Assembly (NCBI GenBank): GCA_029940345.1
Contig: JAOZRC010000347.1
Span: 1 to 6,060 of the forward strand
Source: Desulfobacterales bacterium
GTDB taxonomy: Bacteria; Desulfobacterota; Desulfobacteria; Desulfobacterales; JAUCGF01
DNA length: 6,060 bases
Reading direction: 5' to 3'
Below, one piece after another: positions 6,053 to 6,060 of this stretch. The position numbers and the translations under genes were made by a program. The notes beneath the pieces were generated by a model. That model was not told the origin of the DNA. It ran no database searches and was given only the letters and a program-made list of their open reading frames with translations. Position 1 is the first letter of the stretch. Each line of letters opens with the position of its first letter.

Positions 6053-6060
6053 ATCAGCCT

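Noticed and set aside
1..6060. A new defence or mobile system spanning the window
   Set aside because: All six genes belong to recognisable families, with no transposase, integrase, reverse transcriptase, nuclease-toxin pair, CRISPR repeats or structured RNA array. The neighbours do not form a shared functional unit apart from pcm-cutA and the glycosyltransferase pair.

Overview
This 6060-base window has moderate GC and few gaps. It carries six protein-coding genes: five on the plus strand and one on the minus strand at the right end. The style points to a Gram-negative bacterium, most likely Desulfobacterota (Desulfobacterales-like). The clues are the PAS plus 'HDFN' H-box plus receiver signalling protein, the DHH phosphoesterase with an RPDFDG first motif, and the exported-looking isoaspartyl methyltransferase. 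This placement is inferred from protein style alone; no rRNA or other marker is present.

Left part (1-1094): a two-gene unit of protein repair and metal tolerance. It holds pcm (protein-L-isoaspartate O-methyltransferase, here with an N-terminal export or lipoprotein signal) followed closely by cutA. Middle (1186-2715): a 509-residue signalling protein with two PAS-like domains, a vestigial histidine-kinase dimerisation segment and a C-terminal receiver, but no ATPase domain. After an 84-base gap, 2800-3690 encodes a stand-alone DHH/DHHA1 phosphoesterase.

Right part (3734-5962): two sugar transferases in convergent orientation, a family 2 GT-A enzyme on plus and a family 4 GT-B enzyme on minus. 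This looks like the edge of a surface-polysaccharide locus that continues beyond the window. The last ~40 bases hold a hairpin-forming element resembling dispersed intergenic palindromic repeats.

No tRNA, rRNA, CRISPR array, transposase or phage gene was seen, and I find no convincing new multi-gene system. The points most worth a second look are the kinase-less PAS-receiver protein, the exported methyltransferase, the terminal palindromic repeat, and a possible 13-codon coupling ORF between the DHH gene and the first glycosyltransferase.
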